From positions 1,612,001 to 1,676,000 of the forward strand of contig MU385710.1 in the NCBI GenBank assembly GCA_022497155.1: a stretch of DNA of 64,000 nt, given 5' to 3'. Made by a program: the position numbers and the translations under genes. This DNA comes from Whalleya microplaca (lineage: Eukaryota > Ascomycota > Sordariomycetes > Xylariales > Xylariaceae). Shown one piece after another: positions 39,801-51,645 of this stretch (its first letter is position 1; each line of letters starts with the position of its first letter). Under the pieces are notes generated by a model. That model had not been told where the DNA came from. It saw nothing but the letters and a program-made list of their open reading frames with translations, and ran no database searches.

Positions 39801-41905
39801 CGATCAGAGAGAGAGAGGCAGAGAGGTATCCTGTTGAACTGAACAACTGATCTCTGCTTCGACTTCATGACCCGTTCAGCCAGGTGCAGCGCGCCAATAT
39901 ACTTGCGGAGTAGTTCTCCCAAGAGCATTCGAACGTACATGCTTCATACCACGATGCCTACCGCACATGCCTGTCTGCCTGTACTCTCCCCCACCGTACC
40001 AGCGGCGTATTGGTCGAGAAGACGTGAATGTACATGTATGTACGTACAATACCTGTGTACATACATGCACACACACTTGATGCCGCCATCCATCAGTGCC
40101 CCCCGGCTTTGAGCATCTTCGGGTCGGGTGGATAGCATAGCTTCTTGCCCTGCTTGCCCCTTGATGGCAGACCCCTCCCAAAACCCACACGGCCTCATTA
40201 CTACCTAGTCTACCTCACAGTCCGCAGGTCATACCCATCTCCAGCTGCAGGCCTGCAGACCAACTGGTGAGAGAACGTCCAGTCCTTGCCCCGTCTAAAC
40301 ACCCTCGGTTTATCGTGGAAACGAGAGCAGGGGTCGCGAAGTCGCTTCGACCAATCCTTGTCATCTGTGCGTGCTTGGTTTCCGTTCTACGAGACTAAGA
40401 CCACTACACACAGTGTTTTCTCCACAGGCCTTGCTACTTACGATCACTTGAGATCCCTTTTCTTTTTCTTTCGCTGGGGTTTATTAATGGGAGCCGATGT
40501 TGATGGGGTTAGTATGTCGCTGCACTTCGTCTCTGCTTAAAACAGGTCGAAGACATCATTGTTGTTATTCGAGCGCATAGTGAGTTTTTGTCGCTGCTAC
40601 CTATACCGATACCTACTTCTCTTGGTGCCACAATTCGATACCGCCGCATCATCTATCACTCGCATTTGACTGCCGGCACTCGTCAACTGGATTCGGTAAC
40701 CCCCAGCTAGTCAGTCAGTCGCCTTCACCTGAACAGACCGCAGTAACATTCATTCAATGGCTGTCCTCTGAAGGTCTTCGGTAACCGTTGCTACCGATTT
40801 CGATTCTCTTTGCAGTGTCTCCAGTCCGTGCTCGCAAAGATCGTTAAGCGGAAAAGCTATCATATCTATCACATCCGGCAAGATTTGATGCGATCTACAT
40901 TAGATTGTCTCCCTGATCTGATAACGGCCTTCGCTGGTTCTGAGACAGCTGCAGAAACCAGAACGAGGCATACCACGAATGAGTAGATAGTCCTCTGTTC
41001 ATGTCTTGCGGCCGTCTAGAAGGTGAAAGAGGACAGTTGCTGTCCTTCACCCAGAATCAGATTTGCGACCAATTGATATTCCCGTTTGAACCCACTTCAA
41101 ACCTCAGCTCATTAAACTACACACACACGGCTACCCGTCCCTGACAACTACGATATTGCCTTTCTTTGTTGTTCGTACAGGGCCCTTGCTCAGATCGATC
41201 TAGTTCGCAGCCGCGTACTAGTGTCTGCATCCAATTTAGACACCATCATTTGATATCCCGTGTGCCCCGGCCAGCCTCCTGAGGAAGCAAGTTCCCGCTG
41301 CCGTCCCTGGACAAAGAAAGGCTGTCTCGTCTGAAGCCCATCAGCCCTCGATGCGCGTTTTGCATTCCCGTCTGGCTTCTCCACCTCGATAGATCGCTAC
41401 CGAATTCACCAAGTTCGTTTGGTTCTATCAATACGAAGTACTACACTCTTCATCCCACCACGGTTTCTCTAAGCGCACCCTTGCACATATATTAGGCGAA
41501 CAAACACCTCTTCTTCACTCGCCACAGCATATACTAGCTTTGAAAATCTTCCTTCGGAGTTTCCACGCTTGCTCACACAACTTGGGAATCGACTGTTCAA
41601 CCGGCCACTCCATTCTGCATCACCATTGTCCAATCCAGGTCTGTCTCACTGCTGCTATCTGTAGGAAGTACCCTGACACAGCATCAAAGACAGAATTCAG
41701 CAACGAGGCAAAGGGAACGAGCGGAACTCTCGGAGACTATCAGTTGCATGTGACAGACTGACATTGTAATCAGCAAGGTGGTTCTGCAGGTTCACGAGTT
41801 AGGCACGCCTTTTCTTGTAGATAAAGGCTCTAGACGACGACCATTCCTGTATCAAACAGCTAGTATTGGCTCACATCTTTCTTCATCTTCTTATATCATC
41901 CAGCC

Positions 41906-43955
41906 ATGGTACAGAATACCAGCCAGCCGAGGGATCACTACCCTCATCTTCGAACACCCTACTGGCCTCAAGATAGGCTTGCTATGGATCCAATCTCTGA
42001 CGGTGGCCGGTTCCCGGAACCTCAGGATGTAAGACGACCACCCATGGTAAGTCGAACCTTTCTCTACTCCTAGTCCACGATACTAAGTAGAATCCAGGCT
42101 ATAGACAAAGCGCTACGCGAGTACTGTAATATCACGGCGGAGTTTTACGTGCTCATTCCATTCATTGAGGGAGAACCCCATATATTCACAGCACCAAACA
42201 GCGTTATACCTTCAATCGATATCTCCAAATTCTTGGATGTCGCCGCCCTCCGCCGCGAGTTGGCGCGTGCCCAGTCCAGTAAGTATCTTGGGCCTATGCA
42301 GTGGTACTTAGCTCTCCTAGTAATCTTCGCTGAATTTTCCTCATCTAGCCGCCAACCCTCCGTATGCAGAATCCGACTTCGGGTTTGATTCTGAGCTCAG
42401 TCGGTATCCGTTAGAAACGGAAAGACGGTGGACACAAGACCGGCGATATGGGCAGAGCATGGGTTTGAATAGCTTCGAAGATGATGGGAATTTCAAGACA
42501 CGGAAGCGGCCGAGAGCAACCATGGCGCGGCGCGATGCTGAGGCCTTCGAGGGTGAACCCACGGCTTCAACTAACTCCGCCAGGAGAGGCATCACGATTG
42601 GCGATGAGAAAGAGCTCTGGACATTCTACGACCAACGTTTCAGGAATTGCCAGCAGACAGCTTGCAAGATGATTGCAAAGGCCTGGGTGAAGGCTGTGGA
42701 ACCAAAGAAACAGTCGACGCACCCCTATACAGGCGCGGACGAGAAAGCGCCTGAGTGGTGGCCGAAACCTTGGGGACCAACCAAAGACGATAAAGTAAGG
42801 CACAAGGAGCCTGACCACCTTTATAAGAACGGTAAGAAAGGAAAATAATTTTATAAACCTAAGGACACTAACCGCCTATGCCAGAACGAGTCCGCCTGCT
42901 CAACCACATCCTTCGGATGATTGTCGAGCCTAACCCCAAGCAGCATCCAAGTATCCAAAAGCTATACCTCACTGTAGACAAGCTAGAGGAGATTACAAAT
43001 GAGGCGCTGTCGTCTTTCTTTACCGACAAGGATAGTCCAAGCAATATGCAGAAGAGGCCTTTCCTGAAAGAGATATTCAAGGTAGCTCGGCAAGAAGAGC
43101 GCTACAGAGACGGTCAGATTGGTGAGTCGAATATTGCCCGGATGAAAACGTTTGGATCTTACTAACTAGTTTATAGACGGGTCAACTAAAGTTTTCGTGA
43201 TGTCAGACGACCGTCTTGGCCAGGGTTACGTGTCGGACACTGAAGAACTCACCCCCTTGAGGGATGATGGTGAACAGAACCCAACACCAGCTTCCTCCAA
43301 CGGGTCGCCTCAAAGAGCGAATGTGTCGCAAACCCTCATACCGCAATCCCATAATGCGGGTGGGAGTCCGACGAGTCAGATATCAGGTGAGGGTTTCGTT
43401 AGCGATATACCAGTTCGCGGCACGCAGTTTTCACAGCCAGTTCTGGGCCCCGAAATGAACACAGAGCGGCCAGCCTTCGTGGAAGCATCTGGTATATCTA
43501 GTCAAACGTCGCTTCACACTACTGCGAGCCTAGGGCTTCAAACTATGTACACCAGCCCGCATGATTCTAGCCGGAGGTCATCGATATTCGCTTCTCCATC
43601 AGAGTATGCTAGCCCGGCAACTCCAACCATGTACCCGCAATGGCAAACTGGTTCCGCCGCACCCAGCAATCCGCCAGTCTACACCTTTCCGCAACAGGCG
43701 GCTAGCGGCCACTCCGCTTTTGTCGGGCAACCTGGGGTTGAGATGCCTCAGAACCAACAGTATATCGGATCAGGATTTGATGGGTTGCCCAGAGGACCTC
43801 ACGATGCGCATCATAGCAACATATATCGCCCCGGTGGCGTTAACCAAGGCTCTCTTCCTCAGCCCAGTTACCCGAGTTACATGTCCCACGAGGGAGGGTC
43901 CATCTCAGGATCGGGTGTCAAGGCCGACACTCTCTCCAGGCACCCCCCTCAGTAG
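41906..43955 (+). CDS. DUF2841 (YDR124W-like) fungal protein
   Basis: Predicted 606-aa protein of unknown biochemical function. Five exons: 41906-42046, 42098-42278, 42349-42831, 42885-43121 and 43177-43955; all donors are GTAAG/GTGAG and phases agree. The conserved helical domain lies at about 195-345: ELWTFYDQRF, ACKMIAKAWVKAVEPKKQ, HPYTG, EWWP, VRHKEPDHL, then ERVRLLNHILRMIVEPN across the fourth junction. This pattern matches the DUF2841/YDR124W-like domain as I recall it, which includes a protein of the Aspergillus fumigatus hrmA-associated subtelomeric cluster (HAC). An ALREYCNITAEFYV helix precedes it. From about 360 to the end the protein is Ser/Pro/Gln-rich and probably disordered, as in nuclear regulators; no DNA-binding motif is visible. 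Start ATG 41906 is the first in frame after a pyrimidine-rich leader; an upstream leader intron is possible. Confidence 0.82.
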
Positions 43956-46900
43956 CTTTATAATTTATTGACGCGGATAACGAGCTTTGGGGTTTATTAT
44001 ATGGATGGGTGCATTCACGTCATCTGCGCCCTTTCAAATATCCCATTTGGCGCAGTCCTAGATTTATGCGCAATATGTTCGCCAGAATGGTTGTCTACAA
44101 GAGTACAGCTGTCAATCACTCGGATCAGCTCAACTTGGTCTTAAATTGGGGCCATTAGTTCCTAAAATCAAGTATTTTCTTCATATACTCCCCAGGTCCC
44201 AATTGTTCGCAAATGGTCAACCTTCCTACATGGAATCTGCACGTTGGGTTGGATTTCGTACATGGGTACCCATTCAAACTGGTGTTGGCGGGCTTTAATA
44301 GACTTGCAAGGCGCCACTGAAAAATAACGGAGTCATATGATATACGGAGAAGAGTGTTATCTTTTCATTTTCCCTTTCATACGAAGAAAGCCCCATCTTG
44401 GTCGAACTCAATGCCATTTTCATGCATTACCTCATATTTTTTTTCGTCTACGGCAATCGGTGATCTGCGAGTTTTGTGTCATGACATGCAAAAGGAAAAG
44501 GCGGGAAAGAAATATGTGACATTGGGGAGGCGACCAGTCGTGCGGGGATTCAACTAGACGGTGGCATCCTTTACTTCACGACCCGATACCACAAACGCAG
44601 GTTGGCTACGATTTGACTGCATAGCCTGGCGGTACATGTCTTTACACAAGTCGAGAAAATTACTGGGCGACTTTTTGTCATTGCACTTCATCTTATTGAT
44701 CTTCTTATCACATGGCAAATCGTTTGCCCTATGAAGAGTGAGGTGGCTGTCTGCTCTTTCTTTTTGTTTACAACCCCCGGGCTGAGATTATGCCGTCACG
44801 ATCATGGCTTTCTCCTGCTTTTTCATATGTAGCTAACATTGGCGTATGCCTGTCTGTCTCATTGGCTGAGCGTTTGGGATGATGAATGGGAAGAACGAAG
44901 TGGGCAGGAAAGGGGGGACCCGCCTGGGTGAGTGGCGCAGAGACTGAGCCCTCTCGATAGCAGATTGTTGCACAGGGGCGCCTCAAAGAAACTCGGTTAC
45001 TACTGAATGGGCAGGAGGGATATCGGGCATTGGGTCAGGATATGGTCGAGTGAGATATCACATTTCCTGCCAGGATTTAATTGACATTAGAGTGCGCAAA
45101 AGCGAACCTACTTGAATTCCTTCGATACTTTGACCTACCTCTAGTCACAGTAAACCAAACTGTGCCATCATGTCGACAACGTAGAACATTCTGATTCGGC
45201 CATCTTGAAGTGGTATTTGATGTCTATGTCTCCCGATTCTTCAAGGGGAATAATCATTTGCGCTTTGAGCCCAAGATGGCGTCCATTTCTTCATCAACTA
45301 TATGCAGGTAGGCAAACATGGGGAGCTTGGTCAATAACAGAGTCTAGCTATATAAGTAAAACTTGAGAAGTGATAGGGTTGCAACGTAAGGCAAAGATGC
45401 AACTTATCTGTACTTGTCTCTCGCTTCCTTTCAGATGCCATCAAGAGTATTTGTATGTTGTTTTAGTATCGGGTCCAGCTGATGGCCCGTCCCGCTTTTT
45501 GGTCTCTGCTGGAATGTAACATCGTCGATTAAGTTTTAGAGATCTCACAAACCATCTCTCCGGACCGTTACATGCGTATTGCATATTCATATATCATCAA
45601 AAATGATTTTTCTAGATCTCAATCTGTAAATGACATCTCGCGTGCCCGGTAACCCCACCCGGCAGCCCGGGGTTCCCGCAATACATGCTCATGCTCGTGG
45701 CAGTCCACATACCCATGATGTACCCATTGATTCTATATGCTGGGTGCCAAGACCAAAATGAGCCGATCTAGACCCCAGCGATCAAGCGGGTGACTACAGT
45801 TTCTCGTCAACGGAGCCAAAAGGGGAAAGGGTCGCGTCCCTGGCAGATGGGACGTCAGATCCACATCTGCCGCTGTTCTCAAAAGTGACGACAAATGGTT
45901 CAGACTAAATAGGTCAAAGCCTCTTGATATTGATAGCTCAGATAGATAGGGCAGATACTGGCTTCAAAACGTATGTTCTCAGGCCAGAGCGGCTGGACCG
46001 GGTTACTGGGTAGAGCAGGATGGTGTTGTTTGACCTAAATACTACAGGTCATATTTCATATTTATGAACCAGGTTGCACAAATCCAACAGGGTCGTCTTC
46101 CCCACTGATCTCCTCATCCTCTGCTGTACGGCTTTTGAATCCTACCTGATAAGGCCCCTCGGGCGACGCAAATAATAGAATGGCGACGCATTACCATGAA
46201 AGATAAGCTGATCTCTAGATGGAACCTGCTTGCTATATAAACATTATCAATAGCCTAGTCAAAGCTTCCTATATACCCGTAATATGGAGTAACATAGAAC
46301 GCCCATAAAGTGGTCTATCTCTCCACACTACTCTGGTGAATTTTCGGCTTTCGGTTCTGAAGCAACAATATTCTCGTTGCTCATCTAAGTATGTGGAGAC
46401 TCATGCTGCGAACACCACACGTCTACACCTACATAAGTGCATCTCGGCCGGCCTGTCAGCCGACTCGCAGCCAACCGACTGAGAATGACTGAGATAGCCC
46501 CCGATATCCGGGTGTCGTGCAGCCTGTGCACCTACGCATTCGTAGAAACAAGACAGAACAGGCAACTTGGGTGTTATGCCTATGCACCGGCTTCTGGTCC
46601 GCGACGGGAAGGCTGCGGGAACCTTGCGGACCAACACCGACAAGTCGGTGTAACATCGCATTTGTTGTAAGTCTGCCGGTTGAGAGATTTGAGAGAGAAT
46701 ATGCGAAAGATTTGATCGAGACTAATTCCAGCAACCTGGTAATTCTGAATTCTAACCAGGACTTGGCTGTCATCGGCTACCAGGTAAGCTAGATAGACCG
46801 GCGAGCGGAACTCAGGATATCGAAACAATGTCTCATCAATTTCACACATGGCAATCTACGGAGCTTCTTACTTTGGGCCTTGCAATACGCATGGACACCA

Positions 46901-48664
46901 CCAACACTTCTTGGATGCGAGGTTTCAGAAGTTTCCGAATACGCCCATCCGGGCCTATCAGACCGAGACGCTTAAGTTGGTCCCGGGAAGGTTAACCTGG
47001 ACCAGAGCGTTTCCTTTGTTCAAGTCCGTGTTAGTTGCATGAAGCGAAATGCGCTTCCCTCTCGCGCCGTCGCTAGTTGCCGTCCGAACGAGGCAGGGAT
47101 GCGTCTATCCAGGCAGACCTTGCAATTTTCCTCTCTTTCCTCTTCATGTCCCTACATCATCAACGATGCCTACGCTCTCCTACTTGCTACTATACTAACT
47201 GGGGCCAGTTTTCCGTAAAGAATCCCCAGAGGCACTGGCGCTGGCACAGGTCGTCACATGTAACTACCGCGCCGCGCGTCCTCGATAGCCACGATAGCCA
47301 CACAGGACCCTACTGCAGTCAGCAGCACCTGTCAAACAGACAGTTCTGTTCAGAGGGTCCACGGGCGCCGCCACGACGGCGGTGCCACGGCGAGGGGTTT
47401 GCATCTATGTATGTACCATACATACCTACTAACAGAATGCATAAACACTGGGGCCTGTGGCTTGACATGTGAGAGGCCATTAACCCCCTGGTCAATCGCC
47501 GTTTACCAATACCACACTCGTCTCTTATGACCCGGGACCCGGAATCTCGCCGTTGTATTGGCTGGATCACCTGGAGCCAATCATAGGCTGAGGAGCGACC
47601 TTGTGGGCTCGATGAGGTCTTCCAACAGGAGACGGAATTTTGGCTTGCTGAGATAGCATCATATACGGGGCTGTTGGCTGTTGGTCGACTCATTCATTGG
47701 AGAGTTTACGCTTGTATTGTTTTCATTCTAGCTAGACCTTACTGTTCATTAATTACGAAGTGCAAGCCGTTGACGTCTATTTTATAGAACCATTAGATAG
47801 TCGTTAATCTGATATGACTAGTCATACGCTTTGTGTTCGAGGCTGAGTGTCTCCTGTAGTTACCGTTGTCTCCAATGGTCTATTTTAGGTAATTCATATC
47901 TCCTACGATTAGATAAATGTTCTCTTTGGATGTAGGCACTGAGTTTGGCCACGGTCGCGCTCTTCCATTTGATATCGATGAAGGTCTCCAGTAGTTAGTG
48001 GGATAAGGTATCTCTAGATAGTACTATGACTCCTTTTTTCTTCACAATCCTTGCTCATGTGGGAGTTTTATTTATTTATTCAAGTTCCAAGTATCTATGG
48101 TTGAGAAATACATCTTTGTTGTTATGAAGGGCTCCTTCAAAGTACCCAAACCTTAGATTACATTAATAACTACTGGCGACCTTGGTGAAATATGCTCATA
48201 AACCCTACACAAGTTATTAGAATAGCCCTCTTACGCATACTATTGCTTACAGCTTATGATGGCGTGATATATACTCGGGCTCGTACGAGGTTAAGGATCA
48301 TGTAGACCCAACGATGAAATATTTCTGTATCAGACACGAATAATTCTCGTCCAACCACCGTTCAAGCTATGATTACTGAGGCAAACCAGATGGTTCACAT
48401 ATGATCATCCCACTGGACTCGGACTTCATTCCATATGACAAACCCTATCACTTTCCATCGAGAAGCACTATCACTCGCGTTATAGATAACATTAGAAGAA
48501 TGATACCAAGGAGAAAATAATCGTGGTCAGTAAGCCCGTGAGTCGGCACGGAGATATAACTAATACAACGCATGGTAGGATCGATTGGCCTAAGGGTATA
48601 ATAGGCAGCCACAAGACAAGCTATATCCATACAGAACTCTTCTCAGCAGTTGAAGTGTATCCGA
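43956..48664. other. 4.7 kb spacer without a recognisable gene
   Basis: 3' flanks of two convergent genes plus a long middle part. Overlapping frames on both strands at 46401-46849 and 47077-47693 carry no domain I recognise and mostly lack ATG. Inverted CCAAT words occur at 47557-47581. No repeat array was seen. Confidence 0.5.
47557..47581. promoter_or_regulatory. Inverted pair of CCAAT words
   Basis: ATTGG at 47557-47561 and CCAAT at 47577-47581 face away from each other across 15 bp. Could mark a promoter of an unseen transcript; weak evidence. Confidence 0.15.
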
Positions 48665-50433
48665 TTAAGCCTTACCCGCATCCAAATGGAGTAGCCTTAA
48701 GAAACACTTCTTTCCCCTAGGTTGCGAAGAAATCAGCAGATCAGACATTTCCATGTCCTCGGCCGTCATAGACGGATCGGGCACTGTGGTATACCGGGAG
48801 TACACATCTCTGAGCAGGGTCTTCATCTCAGCAAGTGCGAGACTATCAAGTCATTAGTCAGGTTGCGAGTCACGAGCTCTCTCATATATGATAGCCACTT
48901 ACTGCTTTCCAATACAACCTCTACCCCCGCTAGCAAAGGCAAAGAACAGTCGCTTCCTATCCAGCTCCCCCGTCTCCTCGAACCATCTATCAGGCCTGAA
49001 TGCATCTGGCTCAGGAAAGATGGCCTGATCGATGCGGTGGTTAGAGTACGCCTGGCAACTGACTATCGCCCGTTCGGGGATGAAGTAGCCATCAATAGTG
49101 CGACCTCCACGGGGCACGTATCGCGGCAAGGACATCGGGATTGCGGGAAAGCAACGCAGTCCTTCCGAGACGACCGCATCAAGGTATGGGAGCTTGTCGA
49201 AGGCGACGTCGGGGTTGGTGCGGAATTCCTCCTGGAGCCGCCGTTGGACGTGGAAGGAGCCCGGTTGCGAGATCTCCCACATGAGGAAACACAAGGCATC
49301 GCCTGTGGTATCGATCCCGGCGGCCATATGATCAAAGCATTCGGCCGCCATTTCGATATGCTCCATGTTGTAGTTTTTATCTTGCATGCGGCTCAGCAGA
49401 CTGAACTGGGCAGGTCCGGTCTTCGCGGTCGCGGACAGGACTAGGTCATCCGCTAAAGGGGTTTCACGCGGGCTCGCGAAGAGGGACAGGACACCTCCAA
49501 TCATCTTATGGAGTGTGGGGTTGTAGTATTGGACAAGACGGTCTGAAATAGTCAGCATAGACAAGACGATGGTGTCTTAGAGTTGAGACTCACTTTGGAG
49601 ACTGTCATCGAGGGTCACTTGCTTCATGATCTCCTCTTCCTCGGGATTTCTTAGTGAATCCGAGCCATAGGGGTGAAATAGGTGATGTGTGACACAGTCA
49701 AACGCATAATCGTGCAGGCCTAGATGCTGCATTAGCGCTTGCGATCTACGTCGATTGAAGTATTCATACACGCCTAAAGTCGGTTAGTTCAATATATAAA
49801 TCACTGAAAAGCAACCTGATTATCTTACCCAGATATCAATATTAGCCCCGATGGACTTCGAGCACCTTTCGATGAATCTTCCTGATCGTTCTTCGATCCC
49901 ATCAAGGGAATCCGGCTTCATAACATTTGTGTTGGCATACCGATCAGCAAGTATTCTTTTCCTTTTTGCATGCTAGAGAAGTCAGACATATATACCCTTC
50001 AAGAATTCAGCTGCTATAGTGACTTACATCTTCCTTGACCAGAGTACTAAACATCGTTCTACAAAATATCAGTAGGTTTGTTTGGCACCCAATGGGCCTC
50101 TTACCTCGTCCCATATACCATGAACAGATTGTAAAATTCTGTCTTGTCATAGCCACTTCCACCAGAGCCGTATATCTCCTTCACGGCCTCAAGTGAGGCA
50201 AATGATACTTCGTTCGGGGCTATTCGCACTATAGGCCCATATTGTTGGTGGAGTCGATGGACATATCTAGTGCGAAGGGCACCGAACTCATGATACTTGA
50301 GTATCAATGAACTAAATAGCGATATACTAGGTCCCGGTAGCTTGCGAAGAGGCGACGAATAACACTGCCAGACATATATGAGAGCCAATGCAAAGCTTGT
50401 CGCCGCTAGAAAGATAGGGTCCAGGAGCAGCAT
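48665..50433 (-). CDS. Cytochrome P450 monooxygenase, microsomal type
   Basis: Predicted 484-aa P450 using NADPH-P450 reductase to hydroxylate an unknown substrate at the ER. Six exons: 50433-50105, 50058-50028 (31 nt), 49972-49829, 49726-49594, 49542-48903 and 48842-48665. The N-terminal hydrophobic anchor (about residues 7-24) is followed by LRKLPGP. Expected landmarks are all present: AAGIDTTGDA (I helix), EGLR (E339/R342), PEPDAFRPDRW, and FASGGRGCIGKH with heme ligand C422. The CIGKH motif is completed only by splicing to the last exon, which ends with ISSQPRGKKCFLRL. The acceptor of the third intron is chosen at 49727 because it keeps frame and family spacing (IDIW joined to HLGLHDYAFDCVTHHLF); a nearer acceptor to the branch point would break the frame. 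Fungal P450s of this look often serve secondary metabolism, but no backbone enzyme is nearby. Family number not assigned. Confidence 0.9.
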
Positions 50434-50771
50434 CTCGCCGGCATGCTGTTTTAGTTTGGCTCCAGTCACAGTGGGCGTATTGCTACGACCAAATACTTTA
50501 ACCTGGGAGAAAGTAGGAAATGAATCTCTACATATATATATTATATTTACGCGATAAAGCTGAGTAGTAGCAAACCTTAGATAGTCTCCTTATCTAGTAA
50601 TAGATTCACTTATCAAGTGTGGGGCATTATCTAAATGGAGGGGCATCAAGGGGGAGCGACGTCGGGAGCCAATTCAATTACTAATGAACCATTTTCGATT
50701 GAATACACTTAATTCGTCGAAACTATAAGTATCGAGAGCCGAATTAGATGAATTCAGAATATAAGAATATC
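50434..50771. other. Spacer between P450 and the 95-aa gene
   Basis: AT-rich, 338 bp; presumably the P450 promoter and the 3' flank of the next gene. Nothing else seen. Confidence 0.6.
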
Positions 50772-51059
50772 TCAAAGTTCGTCCTTGCCCTTGCCATTGC
50801 CCTTCGAATCATCCCCTTTAGATGCGCCGCCACCCCCGAGCAAGCTGGTCAGCCAAGATAAACCGGGAATCTCGAGTTTCGCCGAGGGAGGATATGCTTT
50901 TCCATTGATCACGACCGGTGGCCCGCAAGTGCACCACTGTTCCTCTGGAACGCCGGAGAGGGCGGAGGGAATATGTGAACCGCATCCTCGCCAGGACTTT
51001 TTAGCTGCGTTGCTGTTAGCTTCGAGTCTTGATCTAAGGGTTTCACGAGTGGTGATCAT
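50772..51059 (-). CDS. Small conserved fungal protein with WCTCGP motif, KDEL end
   Basis: Single-exon, 95-aa frame with a true ATG at 51059. The core SWRGCGSHIPSAL plus EEQWCTCGPPVV plus NGKAYPP resembles a family of short uncharacterised fungal proteins that I recall with a conserved CG.HIP...WC.CGP...YPP pattern; no function is known to me. The three closely placed cysteines could bind metal or form disulfides. The last third is Gly/Lys/Asp-rich, and the protein ends in GKDEL, which equals an ER-retrieval signal; however, the N-terminus (TTRETLRSRLEANS) is charged and not a signal peptide, so the ending may be accidental. It lies between a P450 and a hydrolase on the same strand. Confidence 0.75.
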   Translation of the reverse strand: MITTRETLRSRLEANSNAAKKSWRGCGSHIPSALSGVPEEQWCTCGPPVVINGKAYPPSAKLEIPGLSWLTSLLGGGGASKGDDSKGNGKGKDEL

Positions 51060-51645
51060 TTACAGCACGTTGGACACGTCGCACCGTAACACATTTTCGC
51101 AGATGGCAAATTTGCTTGGGGGCTGCTGATGATGATGATCTTTGGGTGTTGAAAGATTATGCTGTTTGATGAGTGAGGACAGTAATTTTTTATTAACAGG
51201 TGCGCCGGGTTTTGTTTACTGTTTGACGGCGTTCAATCAAGGTCTCGGCGATGACGATTTTATTGAGGTGTCCGATCGCCGACCTCTCACCGGCGAAGGT
51301 ATCCTTTAAAGTAGGCGCAACCCGCAAACAGTGTTCCTATTCAACATTTATGATCTGCCCGGAGGCTTAGGTGCTAGGTATAGCTGTGTGTCAGTCAACC
51401 AGATAGAACAGCAATGACATACCTATGTTAATATGAGAATTGCGCTATGGAAATTCTAGAAAATGGGCCTCATGATTATCATATCACTTTGACTAGTTAT
51501 CATCCCAATTCCACTCAGACCTGAGACATGGGGAGAACTTCTGGCAACAATTGTACCATATATTCAGAGATGTTCTAAGTGCGCGGCTATTGTCAAAAGC
51601 CTAATCCAGTCTAAGTATTTCTACTGTTGACTTTATGGATGGCTA
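51060..51645. other. Spacer between the 95-aa gene and the hydrolase
   Basis: 586 bp with no supported frame; likely promoter of the 95-aa gene and 3' flank of the hydrolase gene. Confidence 0.6.

Larger units (their letters stand above)
32542..41905. other. 9.4 kb stretch without a recognisable gene
   Basis: Longest gene-free part of the window. Frames are at most about 140 codons, mostly without ATG, and none resembles a known family. The first 1.4 kb holds GCTA, poly-T, TGTC and GT repeats. The segment 37.9-39.0 kb is visibly AT-rich. The last 2-2.5 kb has pyrimidine-rich stretches that may be promoter and 5' leader of the DUF2841 gene. No terminal repeats or transposase fragments were noticed by eye. 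Confidence 0.5.

Noticed and set aside
48722..49444. 240-codon plus-strand open frame
   Set aside because: It is antisense to the heme-domain exons of the P450, which have all family motifs; no domain seen in the plus frame.
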